DNA from: Cladopsammia gracilis
Lineage: Eukaryota; Cnidaria; Anthozoa; Scleractinia; Dendrophylliidae
DNA: 64,000 bases
Reading direction: 5' to 3'
NCBI GenBank assembly: GCA_022457155.1
Contig: JAJGOT010000468.1
Span: 1-64,000 of the forward strand
The notes below the pieces were generated by a model. That model saw only the letters and a list, made by a program, of their open reading frames with translations, searched no databases and was not told where the DNA came from. Both the position numbers and the translations under genes were made by a program. Below, one piece after another: positions 19,667 through 28,908 of the stretch (the stretch's first letter is position 1; each line of letters starts with the position of its first letter).

Positions 19667-20874
19667 ATGAATTTAGAAAATATCAAAAAGTATGCAGATT
19701 CAAAATATAAAGGATTTAAAATAGCTAAAGCTGTTACTGAAGTCAAGAATGAAGTGAAAGACAAAGGTCAAGTCCGTGATGTTGTTATGAGTGAATATTT
19801 TAAGACTTTAAGAGAACCATTAAAAGAAACTTTGGTTGAACAACAGAAAAGGACAGATGAAAAACAGGATAAAATAATTAATCAGTTGAAAGAAAATCAA
19901 CTTGCTTTGACTAGTGGATTGAATCAATTAGCCTTTGATACTGGAAAAAATCTGATGAGAATGGAAGAACCTTCTGCATCAAAATCTTTATTAGATACTG
20001 ACATTGAAGAAAAACAATTAGCAATTACAAAAAAACCATCATTAGTAATTGATATTGATATTGATAAAGGAATTTCTGATGAAGATAAAGACATTTTTGA
20101 AAAATATAAATTAAAACCTTTAAACGAAGTTTTAAGTTTATCAATAGATGAAATTCAAGAATTAAAAAAAGAGATAATTAAATTAAGAGAAAAGATAAAA
20201 ATACACAACCACGAACAGTAATATCAAGTAAAAAAACTAAAAAAGGTAAAATAAGTGAAGAAGAACAAGAAAAATTAGAAAATTTGGAAAAAGAAGCAAG
20301 TTCATTAAACAAATATAGAGATAAACTTAATCTATTAATTAAAGCAAAAGAAGGAGTAGTTCATTCGCCAAAAAAAGGTCAAGGTTTGGGAATAAGAAAA
20401 TATAAACAACCAAGAATAAATGCTTGCAAAATTCAAAATAACCAATATGGAGGATTAATGAATGATTTACCAAAATTAATGAAAGATTTACAACTGAATG
20501 CTTATCGTGGTGGTAAATTAGTTTATAAAGCAGATGCTGATAAATCTCTTATAAATTTATTAACAAAGAGATACAATCCTAAAACAAAATATACAATGAA
20601 TGCTGTAAAAATCTTTAATGATTTAAATATGTTAACTAATATGCCAAAACATAAATCCTCAGGAAAATCTAAAATGGTTGGATCAAGTGTTATGTATTAT
20701 CAAGATCCAAAAGAATTAACAGATAGATTAAAAGTATTAATTGGTTCAATAGTTGCTGGTAATAATTCACCAGTTATTAAAAATGATATTAATCAAATTA
20801 ATGATGAATTATTGAGAATAGAAGCTGTTTATAAAAAATTACATGAAAAAATGTATAATAAATGGGGAAAATAG
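19667..20874 (+). pseudogene. Putative virion-associated Polinton protein, frameshifted
   Basis: The first frame (19667-20221) gives 184 residues with acidic/basic helical stretches likely to form coiled coils. It ends at a TAA. A second frame, whose first in-frame residues begin near 20200, runs to 20874 and contains YGGLMNDLPKLMKDLQLN, GGKLVYKADADKSL, LLTKRYNPKTKY and MVGSSVMYYQDP. These well-formed blocks look like a conserved C-terminal domain. A single-base indel near 20195-20205 would join the frames. I recognise it as a recurrent cnidarian Polinton gene but know no proven function. Length and position suggest a structural role. Non-functional unless the shift is a sequencing error. Confidence 0.6.
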
Positions 20875-20931
20875 ATTTTAAACTTTGTTAGTATTAAAAT
20901 CAAGCAAAAAAATAATTTTTATATAATTTTT

Positions 20932-22258
20932 TTATGCTTTTATAAGTAATTTTCGAGAAGAAGTGTATAATTCAATTTCTTTTTCATGTAAAACCAATGC
21001 GTTAATTGTATAATTTCTTCCAGCATCACCGTTTAAGTCATATCTAAAAGTTAGTGAAACAACACCATCTTTTATATCTTCTTCTTGATTTCTAAGATCA
21101 AAATATAGAATTCCAAAAATATTTCTGAAATTTGATCTATCAATTAATGGTCCACTAAGGAAATCATTATAAGCAGAAGAATATGAAATTAAAGTTCTAT
21201 AAAGTCTTGATTCTTCATTTGATGTCATTTCCAATTGTGGATAATATTTACTATTATTTATTTCCAATTGTGCTTTACTAAAATATCGATTATTAGTACC
21301 AATACTGAATGTTTCAAAAGTGAATATATTATATTCCTGATTTCCATAACTTCTTGTAGGAACAACCCAAATAAAAACATGTCTTGGTCTTCTAATTCCT
21401 GTACTTATTCTAAAGTAACTATTCACTGATGTTGATTGTGATATTTCACTATGTTCTCTTAGATAAATCCATTTTTTTGGTTTTAAATAATTTTCAAGAT
21501 ACAACTTCATTCCTTCTCCATTGAAAATACGTTTTGGACACCATAATCGTAATTTAGTTAGAATAACTTTTGAATCTCGTGCAGCTCCCTTTCTGAAAAT
21601 AATATTATTATCATTTTCTAATTTTAATAAAATATTCATTTTGATATTAGGATGAAGATTATTTTTGAAAGCTGCAAAATAACTAAAGATATAAATTCAG
21701 AGGAATTGAAAATTTTTGAATAGCTCCAGCATCTGTTAATTTTTTCCGAATAGCAAAACCCTCATTATAATCTGCTACTAACGTTTTATCTCCTAGGTGT
21801 TTTCGTCCTTCTGTAGTTCCTGTAGATGTATCTAAATAGAAAAACTGATCTTTTCCAATTGTATCTACATAACTTTTCGTATATTTCAAAAGAGACAAAA
21901 CATTTGATGTTTCATTAGCTCTTGTATTATTATACACAGTTATTCCATTGCATTCAACTTGGATTTCATTAATGAATGTATGACCATTAGTTGTTGTGCA
22001 ATCTTGATTACCATTATTTGCTCCTGCTGTTATTCCAGTTGCACTGTCAGCAGTTGTAACAAGCTTAAAATTAACTTCTAAATAAGCATTATACCAATCA
22101 ATTGGATTTGCTTCTGAAGAATTATCAACTGTGAATCGATTATTATCTTTTACTTGTCTATTGTTATTCACTACATTATCAATCAATGGTGTTTCCAAGT
22201 CATAATAAGTATATTCGTATATTTTTACTAAATTTGGGGATCTAAAATTTTCATTCAT
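20932..22258 (-). pseudogene. Major capsid protein (double jelly-roll), frameshifted
   Basis: The N-terminal part (22258-21683) gives 191 residues with NPIDWYNAYLEVNFKL and TFINEIQVECNG, the first jelly-roll region of Polinton hexon-like capsid proteins. A one-base shift near 21685-21690 moves the frame. The downstream frame runs through FRISTGIRRPRHVFIW, a strong capsid signature, to the stop at 20932. The combined length of about 440 codons is normal. A separate ORF starting at 21639 is only an internal Met of the second part. With this one lesion no full capsid protein can be made. It is followed upstream in the transcript by the basic protein at 22271. Confidence 0.85.
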
Positions 22259-22270
22259 TTTATTTAAAGA

Positions 22271-22699
22271 TTATATAATTTTTTTTTTAAAGAAGATCTT
22301 TATAAACATCTTTAACATAAGACTATTTATCGTTATTTTTTTGTAAAACTTTAACAATTTTATCACCTTATCTTCTTTTTGTGGTATAACATAATCTTGA
22401 GTTTGAGGAATAAGTTCTTCTGGTATAATTTCAAGTTCCTTCTTTTCTTTCTTTTTCGATGGTTTAGTTTTAAATTTATCATAAATCTTTTCACCAATTA
22501 ATTCACCTGTTTTCTCACTTATCTTTTCAGAACCTTTTTCTATTAATTTCTCTGCAGCTTTTGAAGCATGTTTTTTAGCAGTTTGACCAGTTAGTTTTGC
22601 TCCAATTTTAGAAAATGCATAAAAAACACCTCCACCTTTTTTCTCTGTATCAGTATAATAATCTTCACCAGTATCAAAATCTCTTATTCGTCTTTCCAT
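22271..22699 (-). CDS. Small basic virion-type protein
   Basis: A 142-residue protein with a GGGVFYAF segment near residue 23. A long Lys/Glu-rich amphipathic stretch (AKLTGQTAKKHASKAAEKLIEKG) follows, then Lys clusters. Polintons often encode a small cationic protein beside the capsid genes, comparable to adenovirus core or cement peptides; the match here is by size, charge and position. The last ~20 residues look frayed, so the natural C-terminus may be lost. It lies 12 bp upstream of the capsid start on the same strand, which fits co-transcription. Confidence 0.55.
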   Translation of the reverse strand: MERRIRDFDTGEDYYTDTEKKGGGVFYAFSKIGAKLTGQTAKKHASKAAEKLIEKGSEKISEKTGELIGEKIYDKFKTKPSKKKEKKELEIIPEELIPQTQDYVIPQKEDKVIKLLKFYKKITINSLMLKMFIKIFFKKKII

Positions 22700-22732
22700 T
22701 TTTATTTATAAGATTTAATATTTCTAAAAACC

Positions 22733-23937
22733 TTTATTTTTCACCAATAACAACAGTCAAACTTATATCAATATTATTCAAATCAACTTCTCTATCTAAA
22801 TCATCTGTAATGTAAAATTTACTTCAGAGAAATCATCTTTATTAATTTTGTTCCATTAATATTTCATAGGTTGAATTTCAAATGGTAACGATCTTGTTTT
22901 TGTATTAGTCGAAAATGTATATAAAACATTTGATCTTTTTCCTGAGATAATACTATCAGACAACAAACCAGTTCTGATATATAAATGATCAATATCATTA
23001 CTAATATTAGGAAAGTTTTTTTCCATATGCACTTTTTTTTAAAACTTTCTTTTCAAATCCTAATAGTTTTCCAAAATTTCCACTACTAGCAGAATCAATA
23101 TAATATCTATCATCAAGAGCAATATAAACTTTATAAGTTGTAAGGTCAAATAAGGAGATTTATTCACACCACAGGGGGAATAAATGATTTTATGTTGCTT
23201 GTTAGTGTGCCAGTCTCCCAGGATATGGTTGGGGAGTCATCCGGGTCTTAGAGAATCCAATATTTAAGCAGATTAGGCCAGGTTACTGTTCTCTTTTCCA
23301 AAACACTCGTGCTCTCCACACAGTTCGCAATTTCTCACCCACCCACCCTCGGTATAGACAGTGGGGTTTGAAATATTTGTTTATGGCGGGTACTCCCCCA
23401 CCTTTGCTGGGAATTATTTTGATTGTTTAATGTTTTTCGGAGTAAAAAGTTAATTGTTATAAAACATAAACGGCCACTTCTGTGGCCAAAAAATGGCACA
23501 TTATGTTTTGTCAGTTCTTCCCAGCAAACTTCGCGCAGCCACTGCATTGTGTAGTAAATGAATCTCAGGTTTATGCAATGACATGGAGCATAAATATATT
23601 TACACCATAAACATCTTCTGCATGTGTTAATTTTCCAATTTATTTTTTAATAAAATTAGTTATATCTTCATAATCATAAATACCTTATGGAAATACAATA
23701 GTTTGATACGTTTTACCTTTATCTTTTGATATTTTCACTTCATTATGTTGATACTCAGGTCTAATATTATGCCAACTAGCAGTCATTGATAGAAGGTCTA
23801 ATGCTAAATAATGATTTGTGTTTGAATCTAATTTCAATTCAGGAATAAATTTTGTTGTAAAATTACCTGGTTTATTTGATGGAGTTTGTTTTCTTGCATC
23901 AATACTTTTAAAAAACTAATACTCTATTTTGAATCAT
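22733..23937 (-). pseudogene. Minor capsid (penton-like) protein, heavily broken
   Basis: Read leftward, the fragments are TKFIPELKLDSNTNHYLALD, then SMTASWHNIRPEY and ISKDKGKTYQTIVFP, two TAA stops near 23690 and 23645, and THAEDVYGVNI. A 439-bp foreign insertion follows. After it come LTTYKVYIALDDRYYIDS, FGKLLGFEKKVL, a further TAA after PFEIQPMKY, and a frameshifted end (DLDREVDLNNIDISLTVVIG). This order fits the Polinton minor capsid protein that forms capsid vertices. Three nonsense changes, one frameshift and the insertion make it a clear pseudogene. The start near 23937 is approximate. Confidence 0.75.
23153..23591 (-). mobile_element. Unclassified 439-bp insertion in the minor capsid gene
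   Basis: The insert is flanked by AAATA at 23148-23152 and 23592-23596, and removing it with one AAATA copy restores the codon frame across the gap. It is far GC-richer than the Polinton. It has no evident terminal inverted repeats. On the minus strand it has an AATAAA near its end, which fits a solo LTR or other retroelement end. The 70-codon frame inside is not recognisable. Confidence 0.65.
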
Positions 23938-23944
23938 TTTATTT

Positions 23945-24375
23945 TTAGCTTATATAAAATATTTTTTTAATAAAGTCTTCATTATACTCTTGATCATCAA
24001 TTTTAAAAAACTTTTAAAACATCGCAAAAAGTCTGCTTTTGTATATTATCAAGAGCATATAAACAGTAATAACCACATCTTACAGAATAAATATCTTGAA
24101 TTGGATAACCTTTGTTATAAATAATTTTCATTTTTAATCTCTTTGAATGTTTAACAAATTCAATTGGTGGTGGAAGTGAAAAAGAATCAAAATAATAAAT
24201 AATAGGATAATCTATATATTCTGCAACCCAATGTGTACCTTTTCCTACCTTATCATCAAGATTAATTATACAACATCCTGTTTCATGAATATGATCGAGT
24301 GAATCTCTAGAAAAAATACCTTTAAAATTTGGAATCTTAAGATAATCTATCCATTTTAAAAGATCAAAGTTACGT
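23945..24375 (-). pseudogene. Adenain-like cysteine protease, 5'-truncated and frameshifted
   Basis: The minus strand shows GTHWVAEYIDYPIIYYFDSF, containing the catalytic His of the HW motif and the Asp of YFDSF. The Cys-containing SVRCGYYCLYAL follows at the expected distance. This is the arrangement of adenovirus-type (Ulp1-fold) maturation proteases carried by Polintons. The reading frame has no start; it is cut off near 24375 against the integrase remnant. A single-base shift in a poly-T run near 24010 separates the last ~20 codons (ending KKIFYIS at 23945). The catalytic residues survive but the N-terminus is gone. Confidence 0.78.
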
Positions 24376-24392
24376 AGTAGTCAAAAAACGTA

Positions 24393-25348
24393 AAGCGGCG
24401 TGAGTAATAGTGATTGGACTCAACAATTAGCCGATGAATTACATAAACCAATCACTAGAAAGTTTTTAAAGAGAACTGTAATATCAAATGGGATTGATGA
24501 AATCTGGGCAGCTGATTTAGTTGAAATGCAAAAGTTTAGTAAATGGAATAAAGGAATAAAATATTTGTTAATGGTAGTTGATATTTTTAGTAAATATGGA
24601 TGGATTGAACCTTTGAAAAATAAAAAAAAAAACAGAAAGTGTTAGTAAAGCATTTGATAATATATTTAAGTCAAGTAAACGTTTACCAAAAATGCTTTGG
24701 ACAGATAAAGGTTCTGAATTTATTAGTAAACATTTTAAGGATTTTCTTAGAAAGAATGGAATTAAATAATATCACACTGAGAATGAAGAGAAATCAAGTA
24801 TTGTTGAAAGATGGAATAAATCGATGAAAAACAGAATGTTTAAGATGTTTAGTAAAAATAATAATACTATTTATTGGGTTAAACTTGATAAATTAGTTTA
24901 TAATTATAATAAAACAAGACATTCTAGTATAAAAATGTCTCCAATTCAAGCTAGTAAGAAAGAAAATGAAAAAAAGTTTATGCTAATTTATATTCTTTAT
25001 ATTTATATTCTTAAATAAAATTTAAGATTGGAGATAGAGTTCGTATATCAAAGTATAAAAGACCTGTATTTGATAAAGGATATACACCAAACTGGACAGA
25101 GGAAGTATTTGTGGTTAATGAAATTTTAAATACAAAACCTATTACTTATAAAATTGTTGATTTAATGGGAAAAGAAGTACAAGGATCTTTTTATGAACAA
25201 GAGTTACAAAAGTCAAAACAAAAAAACATATAGAATTGAGAAAGTATTGAAACGAGATAATAGGAAAAAGTTAGCTTTAGTTAAATGGAGTGGATATCCA
25301 TAAAAATTTAATTCATGGATTCCTTTTAGTGATTTGGTAGAATTTTAA
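24393..25348 (+). pseudogene. Retroviral-type (rve) integrase with chromodomain, broken
   Basis: The catalytic core is present in pieces: first Asp in WAADLVEM, second Asp in LWTDKGSEF, Glu in SSIVERWNKSMK. A C-terminal domain (FKIGDRVRISKYKRPVFDKG, YTPNWTEEVFVVNE) and a chromodomain-like end (YRIEKVLKR, LALVKWSGYP) follow. Lesions are a shift in the poly-A run near 24630, a TAA near 24769, a shift/stop near 25000-25016, a shift near 25225 and a TAA after WSGYP. The N-terminal zinc-binding part is missing at the junction with the protease remnant. Chromodomain integrases direct insertion and are typical of Polintons. This copy cannot be active. Confidence 0.85.
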
Positions 25349-25386
25349 TACTAAAATAGTATTAAAAATTATTTCGAGTGGCATAT

Positions 25387-26040
25387 TTATTCATTTTCAC
25401 TCTCTTCTTCACTATCTTCACTATCCTCTTCACTTTCTTCTTTTATTGTTAAAAGTGATTCTCTTGGTTTTAATGGTTCTACATAAACTTCATGAACTTT
25501 TATTTGAATTGATTTTACTAATTTACTAATATAAACACTCTCAATTATCAAAGCTAATTTTACTTTACAATATTGATTAAGATAATCAAATGGATTAGCA
25601 TCTTTATTTCCTTTTGTTTTAAATAAAGACAAAATCTTTTTAGTTTTTTCTGAATATACAAGTTTTGCATATAAAACTGGTGAAACAGTATCATCAACAA
25701 CTGTTTTCTTTCTACCTTTTTTATCAGCAATTTCTACTTTTCTATAATATAAAATTTGAGACAAGTTTTTTGAATTTTCAACACCAATAGTTTCTTCAAG
25801 ATGATTATAACAATATTGTTGGATATTTTCTATAGCATTTAAAAACTGCGTTTCCTCTTCTGTTGGATTTTCTTCTGTTGACCACAAACAAACAGGAATT
25901 GTATATCCAACTAATTCATCAGTTTCTTGATTCTTTCTCTCAGATACACCAAAACTAAAAAGAAATGGTGATTCAATAATGAGAGGACTTTTTTTTCCAT
26001 CAGGATATTTTGTTTCAATTTTAATTCTTTGATATTTCAT
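25387..26040 (-). CDS. Conserved acidic-tailed Polinton protein
   Basis: A 217-residue intact frame starting MKYQRIKIETKYPDG and ending in a Glu/Ser/Asp-rich tail (EESEEDSEDSEEESENE). The middle is a mixed alpha/beta, probably soluble region with several Lys-rich patches. No signal peptide or TM segment is seen. I recall similar proteins in Polintons and large DNA viruses (a DUF2738-like family) but could not verify this. The acidic tail suggests binding to basic proteins or DNA mimicry, as a guess. It converges with the integrase at 25348, a 38-bp gap. Confidence 0.65.
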   Translation of the reverse strand: MKYQRIKIETKYPDGKKSPLIIESPFLFSFGVSERKNQETDELVGYTIPVCLWSTEENPTEEETQFLNAIENIQQYCYNHLEETIGVENSKNLSQILYYRKVEIADKKGRKKTVVDDTVSPVLYAKLVYSEKTKKILSLFKTKGNKDANPFDYLNQYCKVKLALIIESVYISKLVKSIQIKVHEVYVEPLKPRESLLTIKEESEEDSEDSEEESENE

Positions 26041-26253
26041 CTTGGAGTTTTTGACTTATATTCTTTCGGTTCGTAGAAAAATAGATTTTTTGCGGAAATG
26101 TTTTCGAGTTTCGTCAATTGCATTTTTTATTATATGTAAATATTTTTATTTTTTAAATTATTATTATTTTTTTTTAATTATAAAAATCGGCATAAAAAAG
26201 TCTTGAATCATTTAATGAAACAAGGCAAATGTTGTATATATCTATTTATTTCA

Positions 26254-27557
26254 CTAAAAATTAAATATTTGGTCAAGATCTATAATTTCAACTTCTTCAT
26301 TTTCACCTTCAACTTCATATTCTTCATCTTCTTCATAATCTGAATACTCAGTACAATTTACAAAATAATTTCTAAATCTATTAATCGTTTCCCTAATATC
26401 TTTAAAAATTTCATCATCTTTTATCATTTCCAATTTTTTTACTATTTTATCTGGAATTATAAGATAATTATTTCTATATTTTTTTCTCTCAATAAAATTT
26501 TATCCACAATATCTCTATTTAAATACATGGAATAAATCAAATTATCTAACATTTTATAATAAACAATACGTCGCATTAATTCTTTAGGATAATCTGGGTC
26601 TTCTAAATCTCCTATTAAATTACTATCAAATTCATCTTTATCAAGATAAGAATATTTAACTTTTTCATTATATTCTTCTTTCATTAAATACTTATTAATA
26701 TATTCCACTTCACGTATTACTCTTCTTAATATTTTATTTTTAATTTCATCTGAATTAATATTATTTCTAGTTTCTTTTATTATTGAAACCAATTCTTTAC
26801 ATTTAGTTTTTTATTTAATTTATCTTCAATTTCTTTATTTCTAATTTCAAAATATTTTTTAATCATTTTATATAATCTTAAAAAGTGATTTTCAATCATA
26901 ATCATTTTACGAAATAATATTTTATCAAAGTAATGAACACCAAAAACATTGATACCCCTATTCGGCCAGGGACTTTTTTTGAGTTCGTAACTTCGTAACT
27001 TCAAGAAAATTAAGGCTACGACAATGAAACTTAGAAGGTATATAGTACGTCCGAAACTGTCTCCTTTGCGGTCCGCACAATGAAACAATGACGTCATATG
27101 ACGTAGTTATTAGGTAATTATCGCCATCTTGGATCCGCCATCTTGGATTTCTGAATTTTTTTAAAACCTCTTAAAAACCGTCCAAATTCACTCAAAATTA
27201 ATCAAAACCAATAAATAAACGCTAAATGACGTAAAAATACAAAAGTTATACCAATAAACATTGTTTTTCTTCATTCAAAGGTACAAATATGCAAATTTCA
27301 AAAAAACTTGGCTGTCAAAATCTTGTTGCCATGGAAACATCAAGTCACGCGATCAAAAATTGTTACATAAAATTGTTGCCAGATAAATTTTAGGAAAAGT
27401 CACAAAGTTTGATGGCGTTTGAATACATATTAAAGAAGTTATAAACGTTCAAAGGTTAGCTCGGGCACTTTGTGCCCCCCCCCCCCCCCCCCCCCCCCCC
27501 AGGCCGAATAGGGATACCATTGCTTTGCATTTGCTTTTCGGTTTCTTTGCTTGACAT
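26254..27557 (-). pseudogene. Hypothetical Polinton gene split by a MITE and a frameshift
   Basis: Coding begins near 27557 (SSKETEKQMQ) and is interrupted at 27515 by a 560-bp element. It resumes at 26952 (INVFGVHYFDKILF), and a frame change near 26785 leads into ILRRVIREVEYINKYLMKEEY. Another change near 26457 leads to a Glu/Asp-rich C-terminus (EYEVEGENEEVEIIDLDQIF) ending at 26254. The protein would be largely helical and acidic at its end. I do not recognise a family. It is the rightmost gene before the terminal repeat. Confidence 0.5.
26955..27514. mobile_element. 560-bp MITE inserted at TA inside a Polinton gene
   Basis: Ends CCCCTATTCGGCC and GGCCGAATAGGGA are inverted and flanked by TA at 26953-26954 and 27515-27516. 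The interior has paired CGCCATCTTGGAT motifs, an ATCTTGTTGCCATGGAAAC stretch and a 24-base C run just inside the right end, much like MITE family A. It has no transposase. Removing it with one TA restores the host ORF frame. Confidence 0.8.
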
Positions 27558-27599
27558 CTTTTTTATTGACATCTTTATTTCTTTAAGCTATTATTTTTT

Positions 27600-28693
27600 T
27601 AAATTCATTTTTTTTCTGCTACAACTTTTAAAATTATAAATTTTATTTTTTTACGACTTCTTAAAAATATTTACACTTCCTACAGACAAAAACCAATTAA
27701 ATCCAGAGCTTGTTTTTATTTCCCCGCTGTTACTTTAATTACATCCTTTCATCCTTTCATCCTTTCATCAAGTGAAACCAAGCAGAAATTTTGTTTATCA
27801 TGCAAATCACAGAGACGCATCTTACAGATATTTCATACAAGAATCTCAAAGACAGAAGCGACACATTCTCATTCGCTTTCGAAAACGAAAATGGAAAGAT
27901 TTATAGAATTTACAAATCGTTTGCGTCTTCTTCACTCGATCAAATTATTGAAAGGATGAATACTGCTTCAAAAGCAATGGAAAAACCTTACCTCATGGAA
28001 GATTACACGACAACCACAATACAAAGATTTAACTTGAAGTGAACGAAGATCCAACTCAAAACAAGTAATGAAATATTATGAAACTATGGTTACAGTCTCT
28101 ATAATCACGTGATAACTATTTACCAATCAAATATTTCACATTTTAGCAAACTTTCATGTTCGTGAACATGAATCTATGCTCGTACGTGTAGATGAACATG
28201 AACTTGTGTCTGTTTGTGAAAAATCATATATTAAACTTAGTCAAAACAATCTGTCATTCTCGGAAACACAGGAAGTCAGTGATGTCATTGCTTGGGAGTT
28301 TCCCTGGTAACTAAATAAGTAATAATTTCATTTATAGTTCACAAACATGTACAACTCCTATACAGAACCTGTACAGATTGGTGAAAAATCATTTTATAGT
28401 AAGAACTAAAGGGAAAAACCACTTCTACAATCTCTATTTTACTTTCCGTTATTTTTAGAGTATAAAAAGTACTATTTAAAGGTAATTTTTAAAGGTAATT
28501 TTTCAGTTTTTTTTCAATTTTTCAAATTAAATCGAGTGAAATCGAAAATAATGAGAAAATGAAATGGACTCGATTTTCTGTGATAAAAAAAAACCTGAGA
28601 TAAAATTGCCTTCAAAAAATTCTTTTTTTATATATTATAAAAATGACGGAAAGTAAATAGAGGTGGTTGTGAAAGAATCCTCCTATAACTACT
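27600..28693 (-). repeat. Polinton right terminal inverted repeat
   Basis: Inverted counterpart of 15488-16640. It keeps the CTTGGGAGTTTCCCTGG stretch deleted from the left arm and has one copy of the AAAGGTAATTTTT module where the left has two. It encloses the intact 80-codon ORF. The inner boundary is approximate. Confidence 0.9.
27800..28042 (+). CDS. Small ORF lying wholly inside the Polinton right TIR
   Basis: An 80-residue frame starting at ATG 27800 (MQITETHLTDISYKN). It contains DTFSFAFENENGKIYRIY in the middle, which reads like a beta-strand-rich segment, and ends TTTTIQRFNLK. The mixed charged composition looks like real protein rather than random AT-rich frame. The left-TIR copy starts identically but is broken by a small deletion, so it may have been a two-copy gene. 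I know no named family. The role is unknown; location at the ends would give early, duplicated dosage. Confidence 0.5.
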   Translation: MQITETHLTDISYKNLKDRSDTFSFAFENENGKIYRIYKSFASSSLDQIIERMNTASKAMEKPYLMEDYTTTTIQRFNLK

Positions 28694-28699
28694 AGCAAA
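28694..28699. repeat. Polinton target-site duplication, right (AGCAAA)
   Basis: Six bases immediately after the CTATAACTACT terminus, identical to 15482-15487. Confidence 0.92.
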
Positions 28700-28908
28700 T
28701 TAATATTTTATTCTACGGTAGTTAATATAAAAGCCTTTTTTGGTGTAGCATGGCCTTATCCCTCACTATTCTGCCGCTTAAACATCCCATTAATTATCAT
28801 TAAAATTGTTATTCATCAGTAAGACTTTCCAGTTTTTGATCCAATGCAAAAATAATTGCTTTCAATAAAACAAGGAAAAGCGTTTAGGATTTCGGTAAAA
28901 ACACTAAC

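Larger units (their letters stand above)
15488..28693. mobile_element. Maverick/Polinton, 13.2 kb, complete ends, decayed interior
   Basis: The element begins AGTAGTTATAGGAGG and ends with the exact complement CCTCCTATAACTACT, has ~1.1-kb terminal inverted repeats and a 6-bp AGCAAA duplication. Inside, in order, are a PolB N-terminal half (+), two-TM protein (-), A32-like ATPase (-), a putative virion-associated protein (+), major capsid (-), basic protein (-), minor capsid (-), protease (-), integrase (+), acidic-tailed protein (-) and a hypothetical gene (-). Polintons are self-synthesising DNA transposons or endogenous virus-like elements (adintoviruses). The interior is much more AT-rich than the host. 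It is shorter than the usual 15-20 kb, chiefly because PolB's catalytic part is gone. It sits in intron 1 of the TRPC-like gene. Confidence 0.95.

Noticed and set aside
23153..23591. Calling the 439-bp insertion a solo LTR
   Set aside because: A 5-bp duplication and an AATAAA fit, but the tips are not TG...CA, so it is left unclassified.
16670..27557. Alternative genetic code or stop-codon recoding in the Polinton
   Set aside because: Lesions include TAA, TGA, indels, truncations and insertions in different genes, which fits ordinary decay and not a single recoding rule.
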